64,000 nucleotides of DNA. Source: Actinomycetales bacterium (GTDB lineage: Bacteria; Actinomycetota; Actinomycetes; Actinomycetales; Microbacteriaceae). Location: the NCBI GenBank assembly GCA_015654475.1, contig JAATGV010000023.1, forward strand, positions 33,800 to 97,799, in the 5' to 3' direction. The translations under genes and the position numbers were made by a program. The notes under the pieces were generated by a model. It had not been told where the DNA came from. It saw only the letters and a list, made by a program, of their open reading frames with translations, and did not search any database. Of this stretch, positions 27,837-36,600 are shown piece after piece (positions within the stretch are counted from its first letter, which is position 1; each line of letters begins with the position of its first letter).

Positions 27837-28766
27837 GTGACAACGGCGACACAGCCGATCGGCACACGCCGGACGAGCAACACCTCACAACGAAAACACC
27901 GCCGGAACTGGCGTGGCTGGCTCTTCGTCGGTCCGTTCGCTGCGGTCTTTTTGCTCGTCTTCATCGCGCCCTTGGCGTACGCACTCGGGTTAAGCCTCTT
28001 CGCGAACAGGATGATCGGTGGAACCGTCTTCGTCGGTTTCGGCAACTACCTGACGCTGTTCGCGGACCCGCTGTTCTGGCAGGGCCTGTGGCGCGTCATA
28101 CTCGTGCTCATCGTGCAGGTCCCGCTCATGCTTGCCATCGCGATGTTCGTCGCCCTCGCCCTTGACTCGGGGCGCCTGCACGGGAGTAACTTCTTTCGAC
28201 TCAGCATTTTCATGCCCTACCTGATCCCCACTGTGGTCGCCGCACTCATGTGGGGCTTCCTCTACGGCACGAACTACGGGCTCGTCGGGCAACTCAACGG
28301 CTTCTTCGGCACCAGTCTGAACCTCTTCTCCGCCGACTGGATCCTCGTCTCGATCAGCAACGTCATCACGTGGACATACATCGGCTACAACATGCTGATC
28401 TTCTACTCCTCCCTCAAGACCATCTCGCCCTCGCTGTACGAGGCCGCCGTGATCGACGGCGCGAGTGAGTGGCAGATCATCCGGGCCATCAAGATTCCGC
28501 ACCTGCGTGGGTCGATCGCGATCGCGACAATCTTCTCCATCATCGGCACGTTCCAGTTGTTCAACGAGCCGAGCGTCATGCAGAAGATGGCCCCGAGCGT
28601 GATCACAAACTCCTTTACACCGAACATCTACGCATACAACCTGTCGTTCAACTCGGGTCAGCAGGGGTATGCGGCCGCTCTCGCAATCGTCATGGGCCTC
28701 GTGACTGTGATCATCGCCTACGTTGTCCAGCTGCGAGGTATGCGCACCGAAGAGGGGACGAACTAA
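27837..28766 (+). CDS. Carbohydrate ABC importer permease 1 (MalF type), system 1
   Basis: A 309-residue permease with a basic cytoplasmic N terminus, six predicted membrane helices and the EAA-type coupling loop EAAVIDGASEWQIIRAIKIP (about residues 204-223). It belongs to the CUT1 family. The GTG start at 27837 is chosen for the AGGGAGAAG upstream. The open frame starts earlier, at 27777, inside the operator region. It overlaps the second permease by TAATG. Expected cargo is a beta-galactoside, by context with the GH35 enzyme. Confidence 0.85.
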   Translation: MTTATQPIGTRRTSNTSQRKHRRNWRGWLFVGPFAAVFLLVFIAPLAYALGLSLFANRMIGGTVFVGFGNYLTLFADPLFWQGLWRVILVLIVQVPLMLAIAMFVALALDSGRLHGSNFFRLSIFMPYLIPTVVAALMWGFLYGTNYGLVGQLNGFFGTSLNLFSADWILVSISNVITWTYIGYNMLIFYSSLKTISPSLYEAAVIDGASEWQIIRAIKIPHLRGSIAIATIFSIIGTFQLFNEPSVMQKMAPSVITNSFTPNIYAYNLSFNSGQQGYAAALAIVMGLVTVIIAYVVQLRGMRTEEGTN

Positions 28767-29704
28767 TGACCACAGCACCAGCACCCATACCAGCCGTCGC
28801 CCGCCGCAGCAGGCGAGCAGTCGGAGTCCCCCGCCCGCAGAAGAAGCGGCGCAGCTCTAACGCTCCGCGCAAGAGTTGGACGTTCACAATCGTCACCGGC
28901 GTCTTTCTGCTCTATTCGATATTCCCCCTCATCTGGCTGCTCATCAACGCAACGAAGAGCCAACAGGACTTTGTCAGCACGTTCGGGTTGTCGTTCGGCG
29001 GCTCCTTCGCGTTCTGGGACAACATCGTCGAAGTATTCACAGCCCAGAACGGCATCTTCACCCGCTGGCTGTTGAACACGCTGATGTACGTCGTCGTCGG
29101 TGCAGGGGGTGCCGTGTTCCTGGCGGTGCTCGGCGGCTATGGCCTCGCCAAGTACCGGTTCCCCGGCCGCAACGCGGTGTTCCTCGTGGTCATGGGCGCA
29201 ATCGCCGTGCCAAGCGCCGCACTCGCCGTGCCGACGTTCCTCATGTTTGCGAAGCTCGGCATCACGAACACGCCATGGGCGGTCATCATCCCCTCCCTGG
29301 TCGCCCCATTCGGCTTGTACCTGATGTACGTGTTCTCAATGGAGTCGGTACCAACCGAACTGCTTGAGGCGGCGAGGATGGATGGTGCAAGCGAGTTTCG
29401 CACCTTCTTCCAGGTCAGTCTGCCCCTGCTTGCCCCAGGGATCGTCACCGTCTCGCTGTTCACGGTCACGGCGACCTGGAACAACTACTTCCTGCCCCTG
29501 ATCATGCTCAAGGACTCCGCCTGGTATCCCCTGACCATCGGACTCAACCAATGGAACCAGCAGGCGTACATCGCCGGCGGAACTCCCGTTCAGAACCTGG
29601 TCATCATGGGATCCTTGATCACCATCATCCCGTTGATCGTCACATTCCTACTGCTGCAGAAATATTGGCAAGCCGGCCTCTCTGCAGGCAGCGTCAAAGA
29701 GTAA
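28766..29704 (+). CDS. Carbohydrate ABC importer permease 2 (MalG type), system 1
   Basis: A 312-residue partner permease with an arginine-rich N terminus, six membrane helices and the coupling loop EAARMDGASEFRTFFQVSLP. The ATG shares one base with the stop codon of permease 1, so translation is coupled. The frame is open further upstream, but that part is antisense-like and overlaps permease 1. Confidence 0.87.
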   Translation: MTTAPAPIPAVARRSRRAVGVPRPQKKRRSSNAPRKSWTFTIVTGVFLLYSIFPLIWLLINATKSQQDFVSTFGLSFGGSFAFWDNIVEVFTAQNGIFTRWLLNTLMYVVVGAGGAVFLAVLGGYGLAKYRFPGRNAVFLVVMGAIAVPSAALAVPTFLMFAKLGITNTPWAVIIPSLVAPFGLYLMYVFSMESVPTELLEAARMDGASEFRTFFQVSLPLLAPGIVTVSLFTVTATWNNYFLPLIMLKDSAWYPLTIGLNQWNQQAYIAGGTPVQNLVIMGSLITIIPLIVTFLLLQKYWQAGLSAGSVKE

Positions 29705-29778
29705 GTCCAAGGAGGCAGCACCGCATATCACGTACCCGCACAACAATGGCGTTAGCGCAAACATAGGAAAGGCAAGAA

Positions 29779-31155
29779 ATGAAATTCCGTACTATAGGAC
29801 GTGTCCTGGCCGGGGCGACCGCCGCCGGTTTGGCACTCGCATTGACAGCGTGCTCAAGCGGAACTGCGGCGAGTTCCGCAACCGCCGAAAGCTTCGACAG
29901 CAGCAAGCAGTACAACATCACGGTGTGGTCATGGGAGCCCACGATTGCCGCTGATTCTGACGTTCTGACTGCATTCAAGAAGGCGTACCCCAACATCAAC
30001 GTCACCGTGACGAATGTCGGCTCAAGTGCCGACCAGTACACCGCGCTCTCCAACGCGTTGCAGGCAGGCTCGGGACTTCCCGATGTCGCCCAGATCGAGT
30101 ACTACGCCTTGCCGCAATACGCGATCGGGAGCAACCTCGCTGACCTGAGCTCGTACGGCGCCTCTGATCTCAGCGACAAGTACACGACCGGCACATGGAA
30201 CTCTGTCAACCAGACCACTTCCGAAGGCGTATCCGGAATCTATGGTCTACCGGTTGACTCGGGGCCGATGGCGCTGTTCTACAACAAGACCGTCTTCGAC
30301 AAGGCTGGCATCGCCGATGCTCCGAAGACATGGGATGAGTTCTACGAGGACGCCAAGAAGATTCATGCGCTCGGCGACAAGTACTACATCACAAGCGACT
30401 CTGGCGATGCCGGGTTCATGACCTCCATGATCTGGTCGCTCGACCCAAGCGCCATCAAGGTCGACGGCACGAACGTCACCGTCGACTTCTCGAGCGAGAA
30501 AGTCAGCAAGTTCGTCTCGATCTGGCAGAAGCTCATCGACGAGAACCTCATCTCGACCACGATCGGCGGTTGGTCTGATGATTGGTTCAAAGGCCTCAGC
30601 GATGGGACACTCGCTTCGCTTGTGACCGGAGCATGGATGCCCGCAAACCTGATGCAGAATTCACCGAAGGCGAGCGGCAACTTCCGCGTTGCTCTTGCCC
30701 CGACAATCGACGGCACAGCGGCGAACTCCGAGAATGGCGGCAGTTCGCTCGCCGTTCTACAGAAGAGCGAGAACAAAGCTGCCGCCTATAAGTTCGTGGA
30801 GTTCGTCAGTGCAGGCGACGGTGAAGCGTTGCGCATCCAGGCAGGTAACTTCCCCGCACTGAAGTCCACCCTCGCGAACAGCGAATTCCTGTCATCCACC
30901 GGTGCGTACGCCTCGGAGGACCTGCTGGCGTACTTCGGCGGGCAAGAATACAACACGGTGCTTGCACAGGCTGCTGCCGACGTGAACGCCGGCTGGACGT
31001 ATCTTCCGTTCCAGGTGGCCGCGAACAGCAAATTCGCCGACACTGTCGGCCAGGCGTTCAGCGGAAAGACAAGTCTCACCGACGGGCTCTCTTCGTGGGC
31101 CGACACCATCGTCGAGTACGGCAATGGCCAAGGCTATACCGTGACGAAGGGTTGA
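29779..31155 (+). CDS. Extracellular sugar-binding lipoprotein, system 1
   Basis: A 458-residue CUT1 solute-binding protein. The signal peptide ends in lipobox LTACSSG (cysteine near residue 25), followed by a Ser/Ala linker. The mature part has ITVWSWEPTIAADSDVLTAFKKAYPNINV-type sequence typical of family 1 binding proteins (split here). AAAGG precedes the ATG. It captures the sugar outside the cell and delivers it to the two permeases encoded just upstream. No ATPase gene is in the cluster, so a shared multifunctional ATPase is implied. Confidence 0.88.
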   Translation: MKFRTIGRVLAGATAAGLALALTACSSGTAASSATAESFDSSKQYNITVWSWEPTIAADSDVLTAFKKAYPNINVTVTNVGSSADQYTALSNALQAGSGLPDVAQIEYYALPQYAIGSNLADLSSYGASDLSDKYTTGTWNSVNQTTSEGVSGIYGLPVDSGPMALFYNKTVFDKAGIADAPKTWDEFYEDAKKIHALGDKYYITSDSGDAGFMTSMIWSLDPSAIKVDGTNVTVDFSSEKVSKFVSIWQKLIDENLISTTIGGWSDDWFKGLSDGTLASLVTGAWMPANLMQNSPKASGNFRVALAPTIDGTAANSENGGSSLAVLQKSENKAAAYKFVEFVSAGDGEALRIQAGNFPALKSTLANSEFLSSTGAYASEDLLAYFGGQEYNTVLAQAAADVNAGWTYLPFQVAANSKFADTVGQAFSGKTSLTDGLSSWADTIVEYGNGQGYTVTKG

Positions 31156-31180
31156 GCGGCACATCGCCCGAATAATGGAT

Positions 31181-31217
31181 GTGGGCCCCGGCAACGTGTT
31201 GCGTTGCCGGGGCCCAC
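31181..31217. terminator. Strong hairpin between convergent genes
   Basis: A perfect 16-bp GC-rich stem (31181-31196 with 31202-31217) and a 5-nt loop, lying between the binding protein and lacI. There is no T-run on either side. Its location between convergent genes fits a bidirectional terminator. Confidence 0.75.
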
Positions 31218-31268
31218 TGCTCTCTGCCATTGCCCCGCTACCCCACCGCCGCTACGGCAGCCCGAGCC

Positions 31269-32330
31269 TCAAAGCAGGGCGAGGCGCTCGATCGAGGCAG
31301 GCCCGGTGGACTCGCGAATCACGAGTTCGGTCGGGACGCGGCGATGCTCGATTTCCTCGTCACGCTGATTGATCTGATGGTCGAGCAGTTCCATGAAGAT
31401 GTCGCCAACTTTCTCGAAGTCCTGGGCAACCGTCGAAAGTGGCGGCCACGCGCACGAGGCATCCGGCATGTCGTCGAATCCGATCACCGAGATATCCTCC
31501 GGCACACGAATCCCTTTTTCGTGAAATGCCCGAAGCAGTCCGAAAGCCATCGAGTCGTTGGCCGCAAAAACAGCAGAGACGCGGGGATTCCGGGCGATAA
31601 CCTGACCGGCATCGTAACCAGACAAAGCGCTCCAATCACCGCGCAGCACCTGCCCTGGCCGAAGTCCGTGCTCAGTCATGGTCAACCCCCACGAATACTC
31701 GCGCAGACCTGCAGAAAAGGATCCCTCCGGTCCTGCAAGATGCCAGATTTCGCGATGGCCCAAGCCGATCAGATATTCGGTCGCGATGCGTGCGCCCTGA
31801 GCCTGGTCGGTGTCTACCGTCGAGAAGCGCGATGTCTCGCTCGTCGAGTCGATCACGACGACGGGCAGCCCCGGTGGGAAGTCGGCCTCGACGCGGTCGA
31901 TGAGCCGGGCCTCGAAAAGCACGGCGACGGCATCCACCGCCTCATCTGCAAGCCGGTTATATGCGCCCGATATGCTGCCCAACGAGCGTTCGGCGAGTTG
32001 GATCAGAGTGACCGAATAGCCGTGCTCGGCCAGCCGTCTGCTCAGTGCGTCGATGGTGCGCACGTTGCCATAGCTGCCGAGGGTGAATGTGATCACGCCG
32101 ACCGACTGGAAGCTGCCACGCTTCAACGCCCGCGCAGCGCCATTGGGCCGGTATCCCACCTGGCGCATTGCGTCGATCACTTTGCGCCTAGTGGACTCTT
32201 TGACGTTGCTTGCGCCATTGGCCACTCTCGAGACGGTTTGCGATGACACTCCGGCCAAGGCCGCCACGTCTGCCATCGCAGCGGACCGCGGAACCGTGAA
32301 CTGCGCCGGGGAATCTGGTAACGCAACCAT
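31269..32330 (-). CDS. LacI-family transcriptional regulator, system 1
   Basis: A 353-residue repressor. The helix-turn-helix is ADVAALAGVSSQTVSRVANG (about residues 20-39), with the hinge helix following. The rest is a periplasmic-binding-protein-like sensor domain ending in GFDDMPDASCAWPPLSTV. The ATG at 32330 has AAGGAGG upstream. It most likely controls the importer upstream operon and the divergent GH35 gene through the two related palindromes at 27790 and 32394. The inducer is probably a galactoside or galactose. Confidence 0.88.
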   Translation of the reverse strand: MVALPDSPAQFTVPRSAAMADVAALAGVSSQTVSRVANGASNVKESTRRKVIDAMRQVGYRPNGAARALKRGSFQSVGVITFTLGSYGNVRTIDALSRRLAEHGYSVTLIQLAERSLGSISGAYNRLADEAVDAVAVLFEARLIDRVEADFPPGLPVVVIDSTSETSRFSTVDTDQAQGARIATEYLIGLGHREIWHLAGPEGSFSAGLREYSWGLTMTEHGLRPGQVLRGDWSALSGYDAGQVIARNPRVSAVFAANDSMAFGLLRAFHEKGIRVPEDISVIGFDDMPDASCAWPPLSTVAQDFEKVGDIFMELLDHQINQRDEEIEHRRVPTELVIRESTGPASIERLALL

Positions 32331-32372
32331 ATACACCCTCCTTATGGAACGAAACTCTAGCGATTCACCAGA

Positions 32373-32402
32373 TTGAATCCAACATAGCGAAAGTGTTAGG
32401 GT
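32373..32402 (+). promoter_or_regulatory. Promoter of the GH35 beta-galactosidase gene
   Basis: TTGAAT (32373-32378) and TAGGGT (32397-32402) have an 18-nt spacer. The -10 hexamer lies inside the operator, so repression by occlusion is expected. Confidence 0.5.
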
Positions 32403-32407
32403 AAACA
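32394..32407. promoter_or_regulatory. LacI-type operator between lacI and the GH35 gene
   Basis: TGTTAGGGTAAACA differs at three positions from the site TGTTTACGTAAACC at the importer. It lies between the divergent regulator and beta-galactosidase genes, so one repressor could control both and itself. Confidence 0.6.
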
Positions 32408-32500
32408 TAGTTGGTTTTGAGCGGCAAATCCTCCGCAGAGTCCGACAAAGCGACAACGTTGCCGCACAACACGGCGACCTACTTCAGAAAGTGAAATCCC

Positions 32501-34273
32501 GTGACAACGCCCCACACTTTTGCGATTGGTTCCGAAGATTTTCTGCTCGACGGCGAGCCATATCGAATCCTCTCAGGGGCGATCCACTACTTCCGGGTGC
32601 ACCCCGACCAATGGCGAGACCGCATCCACAAGGCGCGCCTGCTCGGCCTCAACACCATCGAGACCTACATCCCCTGGAACTTCCACGCTCCTACGCAGGA
32701 CGAGTTTCACCTCGACGGGCCGTACGACCTCGGCCGCTTCCTCGATGAGGTGGCCGCAGAAGGCCTCAATGCCATCGTGCGGCCGGGTCCATATATCTGT
32801 GCCGAATGGGACAATGGCGGACTGCCCGTCTGGCTGACCCGCAACCCAAACATCCGGTTGCGCAGTTCTGACCCGATCTTCATGGGCGCAATGGACAGTT
32901 ACTTCGGCGCGATCGCTCCCGTCATCACTACACGACTCAAACAAAACGGCGGCCCCATCATATTGATGCAGGTCGAAAACGAGTACGGTGCCTATGGCGC
33001 CGACAAAGAGTACCTGCGCCAGCTCGTCGAGCTGTACAAGAAGTACGGTTTCGACGTCCCTCTGACAACCGTCGATCAGCCATTCGAAGAGATGCTCGTC
33101 AACGGCCGCCTGGACGGCCTGCACATGACAGGTTCGTTCGGCTCGCGGGCGGAGGAAAAGATCGCGGCGCTTCGCAAGTATCAGCCGACCGGACCGATCA
33201 TGTGCAGCGAGTTCTGGGATGGTTGGTTCGACTCGTGGGGCATCCCACACCACACGACCTCGGCGGCCGTTGCGGCGCACGAACTCGACGCCATCCTGTC
33301 CAAAGGAGGCTCGGTCAACCTCTACATGCTCATTGGCGGGACCAACTTCGGCCTGACCAACGGTGCCAATCACAAAGGCCAGTACGTTCCGCTCATCACC
33401 AGCTACGACTACGACGCGCCCCTGGCCGAGGACGGCACCCCCACCGAGAAATACTGGGCCTTTCGCGACGTCATCGCCCGCTACGCACCGGTTCCAGACG
33501 AGACCCCCGCGATGCGGCGCACTCCGGCACCCGCCCTCACCTCGTCGTTCGACACCCGCATCCCCTGGGCGGCCCTGCTCGACCAGGCGGCTAAGACTCA
33601 TAGCAACGCCGCGCCAAGCACGTTCGACGACCTGCTACGCAACGGTTATCTGCTGTACAGCCGCGAAATCTCTGCCGCAGGCGAAGCCGTCATCGAATTC
33701 ACCGACCTCCGGGACCGCGCGCAAGCATTTCTGAACGGCGCCCTGATCGGCACGCTCGACCGCGACCACGGGGATCGCGTGCTCGCCCTTCCCCACGACG
33801 CGGCCGGCACACTCGAAATCCTCGTCGAGGACCTCGGCCGCGTGAACTACGACACTCATATCGGCGAATGGAAGGGCCTCGGCCCTGTTCTGCTCGATGG
33901 CAAGCCCCTGCTCGGCTGGGATGTGACACCAGTCGACCTCGACTACGCGCGCATCACCGATGCGGCGGAACGAACGGGGGAACACATTCGGGCCGACCAT
34001 GGCGTCGGCGGTCCCGTGTTGTTGCAGGGCAGACTGAGCGTCGAGACATCCACAGACTTGTTTCTCTCGACCGAGGGGTGGGGAAAGGGCGTCGCGTGGA
34101 TCAATGGATTCTGCCTCGGCCGGTACTGGAGTCGCGGCCCGCAAAAGACCCTCTACGTGCCCGCGCCCGTCGTCAATGCGGGCACCAATATCGTGACGAT
34201 CTTCGATGTCAATGGGGCCGTGCCGGCGATCGTGACTGTGCCCGAACCCGACCTGGGCTATACCGAGGTATAA
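32501..34273 (+). CDS. Beta-galactosidase, glycoside hydrolase family 35
   Basis: A 590-residue GH35 enzyme. The acid/base glutamate lies in VENEYG (about Glu161) and the nucleophile in CSEFWDGWFD (about Glu237). Other signatures are HYFRVHPDQW, IPWNFHAPT and RPGPYICAEW near the N terminus. C-terminal beta domains follow. There is no signal peptide, so it works on imported oligosaccharides and releases galactose. The GTG start is the first in frame. The ribosome binding site is weak. It is divergent from lacI and convergent with galE. Confidence 0.9.
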   Translation: MTTPHTFAIGSEDFLLDGEPYRILSGAIHYFRVHPDQWRDRIHKARLLGLNTIETYIPWNFHAPTQDEFHLDGPYDLGRFLDEVAAEGLNAIVRPGPYICAEWDNGGLPVWLTRNPNIRLRSSDPIFMGAMDSYFGAIAPVITTRLKQNGGPIILMQVENEYGAYGADKEYLRQLVELYKKYGFDVPLTTVDQPFEEMLVNGRLDGLHMTGSFGSRAEEKIAALRKYQPTGPIMCSEFWDGWFDSWGIPHHTTSAAVAAHELDAILSKGGSVNLYMLIGGTNFGLTNGANHKGQYVPLITSYDYDAPLAEDGTPTEKYWAFRDVIARYAPVPDETPAMRRTPAPALTSSFDTRIPWAALLDQAAKTHSNAAPSTFDDLLRNGYLLYSREISAAGEAVIEFTDLRDRAQAFLNGALIGTLDRDHGDRVLALPHDAAGTLEILVEDLGRVNYDTHIGEWKGLGPVLLDGKPLLGWDVTPVDLDYARITDAAERTGEHIRADHGVGGPVLLQGRLSVETSTDLFLSTEGWGKGVAWINGFCLGRYWSRGPQKTLYVPAPVVNAGTNIVTIFDVNGAVPAIVTVPEPDLGYTEV

Positions 34274-34293
34274 AACCGAGGGTCGGGCTGCCT

Positions 34294-34366
34294 GTGCCAA
34301 ACCCCGGCTCTGCTTCGCTCACTCGCAATTGTCGCGTCGCAACGACTCAGAGCCGGGGTTTGGCAC
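34294..34366. repeat. Palindromic element, family c, between GH35 and galE
   Basis: Perfect 19-nt arms at 34294-34312 and 34348-34366 (GTGCCAAACCCCGGCTCTG and its complement), with a 35-nt loop. It separates convergent genes and so may terminate both. Its right arm contains the galE stop codon and the last codons of galE. Confidence 0.8.
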
Positions 34367-35327
34367 CACTGTGCGACTTCGCAGCAGAGTATGCCGACGA
34401 AATCATCTCGTCGAGAGTGTGACGCATCTCCCACTCCAGGTCGCGTGCGGCGAGTTCGCCGCTCGCCACGATGCGAGCCGGGTCCCCCGCACGCCTCGGC
34501 CCGATCTCAGGGGTGAAGTCATTTCCGGTCACTCTCGCCATCGCATCGATGATCTGCCTCACCGATGCGCCGTCGCCACTGCCGAGGTTGTATGCGGGCT
34601 CGATGGGTTTGCCGGCGAGCAGCCGGCGTGCGGCAGCGACATGGGAGTGTGCAAGATCGGCGACGTGGATGTAGTCGCGCACGTTCGTACCGTCGGGCGT
34701 CGGGTAGTCGTCGCCGAAGATCACAGGAGTGCGACCGCTCTCAAGGGCGGCGAACACGAGTGGGAATAGGTTGTGGGGGCTTGAATCGTAAAGGTCGTCC
34801 GAGCCAGAGCCGACAACGTTGAAGTACCTCAGCGAGGTGTGCTTCAAGCCGTACGCGGTTGCTGCATCAGCGAGCAGCCACTCTCCGATGAGCTTCGACT
34901 CGCCGTAGGGAGATGTCGGCGACTTGGGTGTCGCCTCGCTCACCACGTCTTCGTCCACGTTGCCGAATACGGCGGCACTCGACGAGAAAACGACCTTGTC
35001 CACGCCACGATCCCGGGCCGCTCGCAACAGGTCGACCATCGCGGTGACGTTTTGCGTATAGGTGTGGAAAGGACGCTTGACCGAGATTCCCGCGTATTTG
35101 TAGCCCGCGATGTGAATGATGCCATCAATGGGCTTGGCCTCGAAGGATGCGGCGAGCGCACCTGGGTCGAGCAGGTTGCCCTCGATGAACGGCACCTCAG
35201 CAGGAACGAATTCTCGGTGCCCGCTCGACAGATCGTCGATGACGACCGACTCGAGACCCGCTCCAGCGAGCGCGCGAACGACGTGCGAACCGATGTATCC
35301 CGCGCCGCCGGTGACCAACCATGCCAT
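34347..35327 (-). CDS. galE: UDP-glucose 4-epimerase
   Basis: A 326-residue short-chain dehydrogenase-type epimerase interconverting UDP-galactose and UDP-glucose. The NAD loop is VTGGAGYIGSH (residues 5-15). The catalytic set is Ser115-117 in VVFSSSA and Tyr141/Lys145 in YGESK. The start has AGGAG upstream. The last residues (about SGAKPRL) are encoded by the right arm of palindromic element c, which also supplies the TGA. Together with GalK and GalT it completes the Leloir pathway. Confidence 0.93.
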   Translation of the reverse strand: MAWLVTGGAGYIGSHVVRALAGAGLESVVIDDLSSGHREFVPAEVPFIEGNLLDPGALAASFEAKPIDGIIHIAGYKYAGISVKRPFHTYTQNVTAMVDLLRAARDRGVDKVVFSSSAAVFGNVDEDVVSEATPKSPTSPYGESKLIGEWLLADAATAYGLKHTSLRYFNVVGSGSDDLYDSSPHNLFPLVFAALESGRTPVIFGDDYPTPDGTNVRDYIHVADLAHSHVAAARRLLAGKPIEPAYNLGSGDGASVRQIIDAMARVTGNDFTPEIGPRRAGDPARIVASGELAARDLEWEMRHTLDEMISSAYSAAKSHSGAKPRL

Positions 35328-35463
35328 CTCTGTTACTCCTTCACATTCGTGCTGGCGAGGCCATACCCCGTCTAACTATTTCGTTGTCGGATCGCGCCGG
35401 CCGATCACTCTGATCGCTCGCCAGATGCGCCGGGCCTGCACCTCTCGGCGCCTACCCCCGTCG

Positions 35464-36483
35464 CTACCGCGGGAGATCGCCAAGCGCCACCTCTACGGCC
35501 GCCTCGTCCTCCGCCGAGAGGTCGGGCGCTGCGGCAGCGCGAATATTGTGTTCGAGCTGTGCTACCGACGACGCCCCGACGATGGCCGAGGTCACTCGCC
35601 CACCGCGCAACACCCAGGAAAGCGCCAGTTCGGCGATGCTCTGGTCGCGACTCGCGGCGATCGGCGCAAGGGCTTGCACAGCTGCGATCTTTTCCTCGGT
35701 CAGGTCACGGGAGTGCAAGAAGTGTTCACGGGCCGCTCGCGAGTCTGCCGGGATGCCTTTCAGGTATCGATCTGTGAGCACCCCCTGCTCGAGTGGAGAG
35801 AACACGATGGTCCCCGCGCCGATTTCTGAAAGCACACTCTGCAGCGACGGCGTACCCCGTTCAATCCACCGGTCCAGCATCGAGTAACGAGCCTGATGGA
35901 TGGTCAGCGGCGTACCGAGGTCGCGCAGGATCCTCGCTGCTTCTGCGGTCTGCTCGGCGGAGTAGTTCGAGATGCCGACATAAAGTGCCTTGCCCGAGCG
36001 CACGATCGAGTCGAGCGCACCCATAGTCTCTTCAAGAGGGACGGTCGGGTCGAAACGGTGGCTGTAGAAGATGTCGACGTAGTCGAGGCCCATGCGGGTG
36101 AGCGACTGATCAATGCTTGCCATCAGATATTTGCGCGATCCGCCGTCGCCGTGCGGGCCGGGCCACATGTCGTAACCGGCCTTGCTCGAGATGATGAGTT
36201 CGTCGCGGTACGGCCGGAAGTCGGCGGCATAGTGTCGACCGAAGTTGGCTTCGGCCGAACCGTATGGCGGGCCGTAGTTGTTGGCGAGGTCGAAGTGATA
36301 AACGCCGCGATCGAACGCGTGCCGCAGCATGTCCCTCTGCACGGCAAAGTTGTCGTTGTCGCCGAAGTTGTGCCACAGGCCGAGAGATATGCGGGGCAGC
36401 CGCAGGCCTGACCGGCCGCTGGTCGAAATGGGAGTGCTCTCATAGCGGGCTTCCTCCGCCGTGTAGCTTGTTGCGATGTCCAT
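35464..36483 (-). CDS. Aldo/keto reductase (YghZ/glyceraldehyde-3-phosphate reductase-like)
   Basis: A 339-residue AKR with the family's active-site set. FDLANNYGPPYG holds the Asp and Tyr, ISSKAGYDMWPGPHGDGG holds the Lys and is the signature of the YghZ (AKR14) branch, and FYSHRFDP holds the His. NADPH-dependent reduction of small aldehydes or ketones is expected. The true substrate is unknown. It is embedded between galM and galE on the same strand, so a role in galactose or triose side-product handling is possible. The start has AAAGGAA upstream. Confidence 0.85.
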   Translation of the reverse strand: MDIATSYTAEEARYESTPISTSGRSGLRLPRISLGLWHNFGDNDNFAVQRDMLRHAFDRGVYHFDLANNYGPPYGSAEANFGRHYAADFRPYRDELIISSKAGYDMWPGPHGDGGSRKYLMASIDQSLTRMGLDYVDIFYSHRFDPTVPLEETMGALDSIVRSGKALYVGISNYSAEQTAEAARILRDLGTPLTIHQARYSMLDRWIERGTPSLQSVLSEIGAGTIVFSPLEQGVLTDRYLKGIPADSRAAREHFLHSRDLTEEKIAAVQALAPIAASRDQSIAELALSWVLRGGRVTSAIVGASSVAQLEHNIRAAAAPDLSAEDEAAVEVALGDLPR

Positions 36484-36600
36484 AAGTCTTGTTCCTTTTC
36501 GGTGGTGATGGAGGTTCTTGCGTCTAGGTGGATTGTTGGACGGGATGTGCAGATGGCTGGATGCGGGCCAGCATGACAGCGTTCAGTGCTGGTTTGCGGG

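Noticed and set aside
36568..36592. CCAGCA/TGCTGG hairpin downstream of galM
   Set aside because: Six pairs with a 13-nt loop and no T-run. Not distinguishable from chance.
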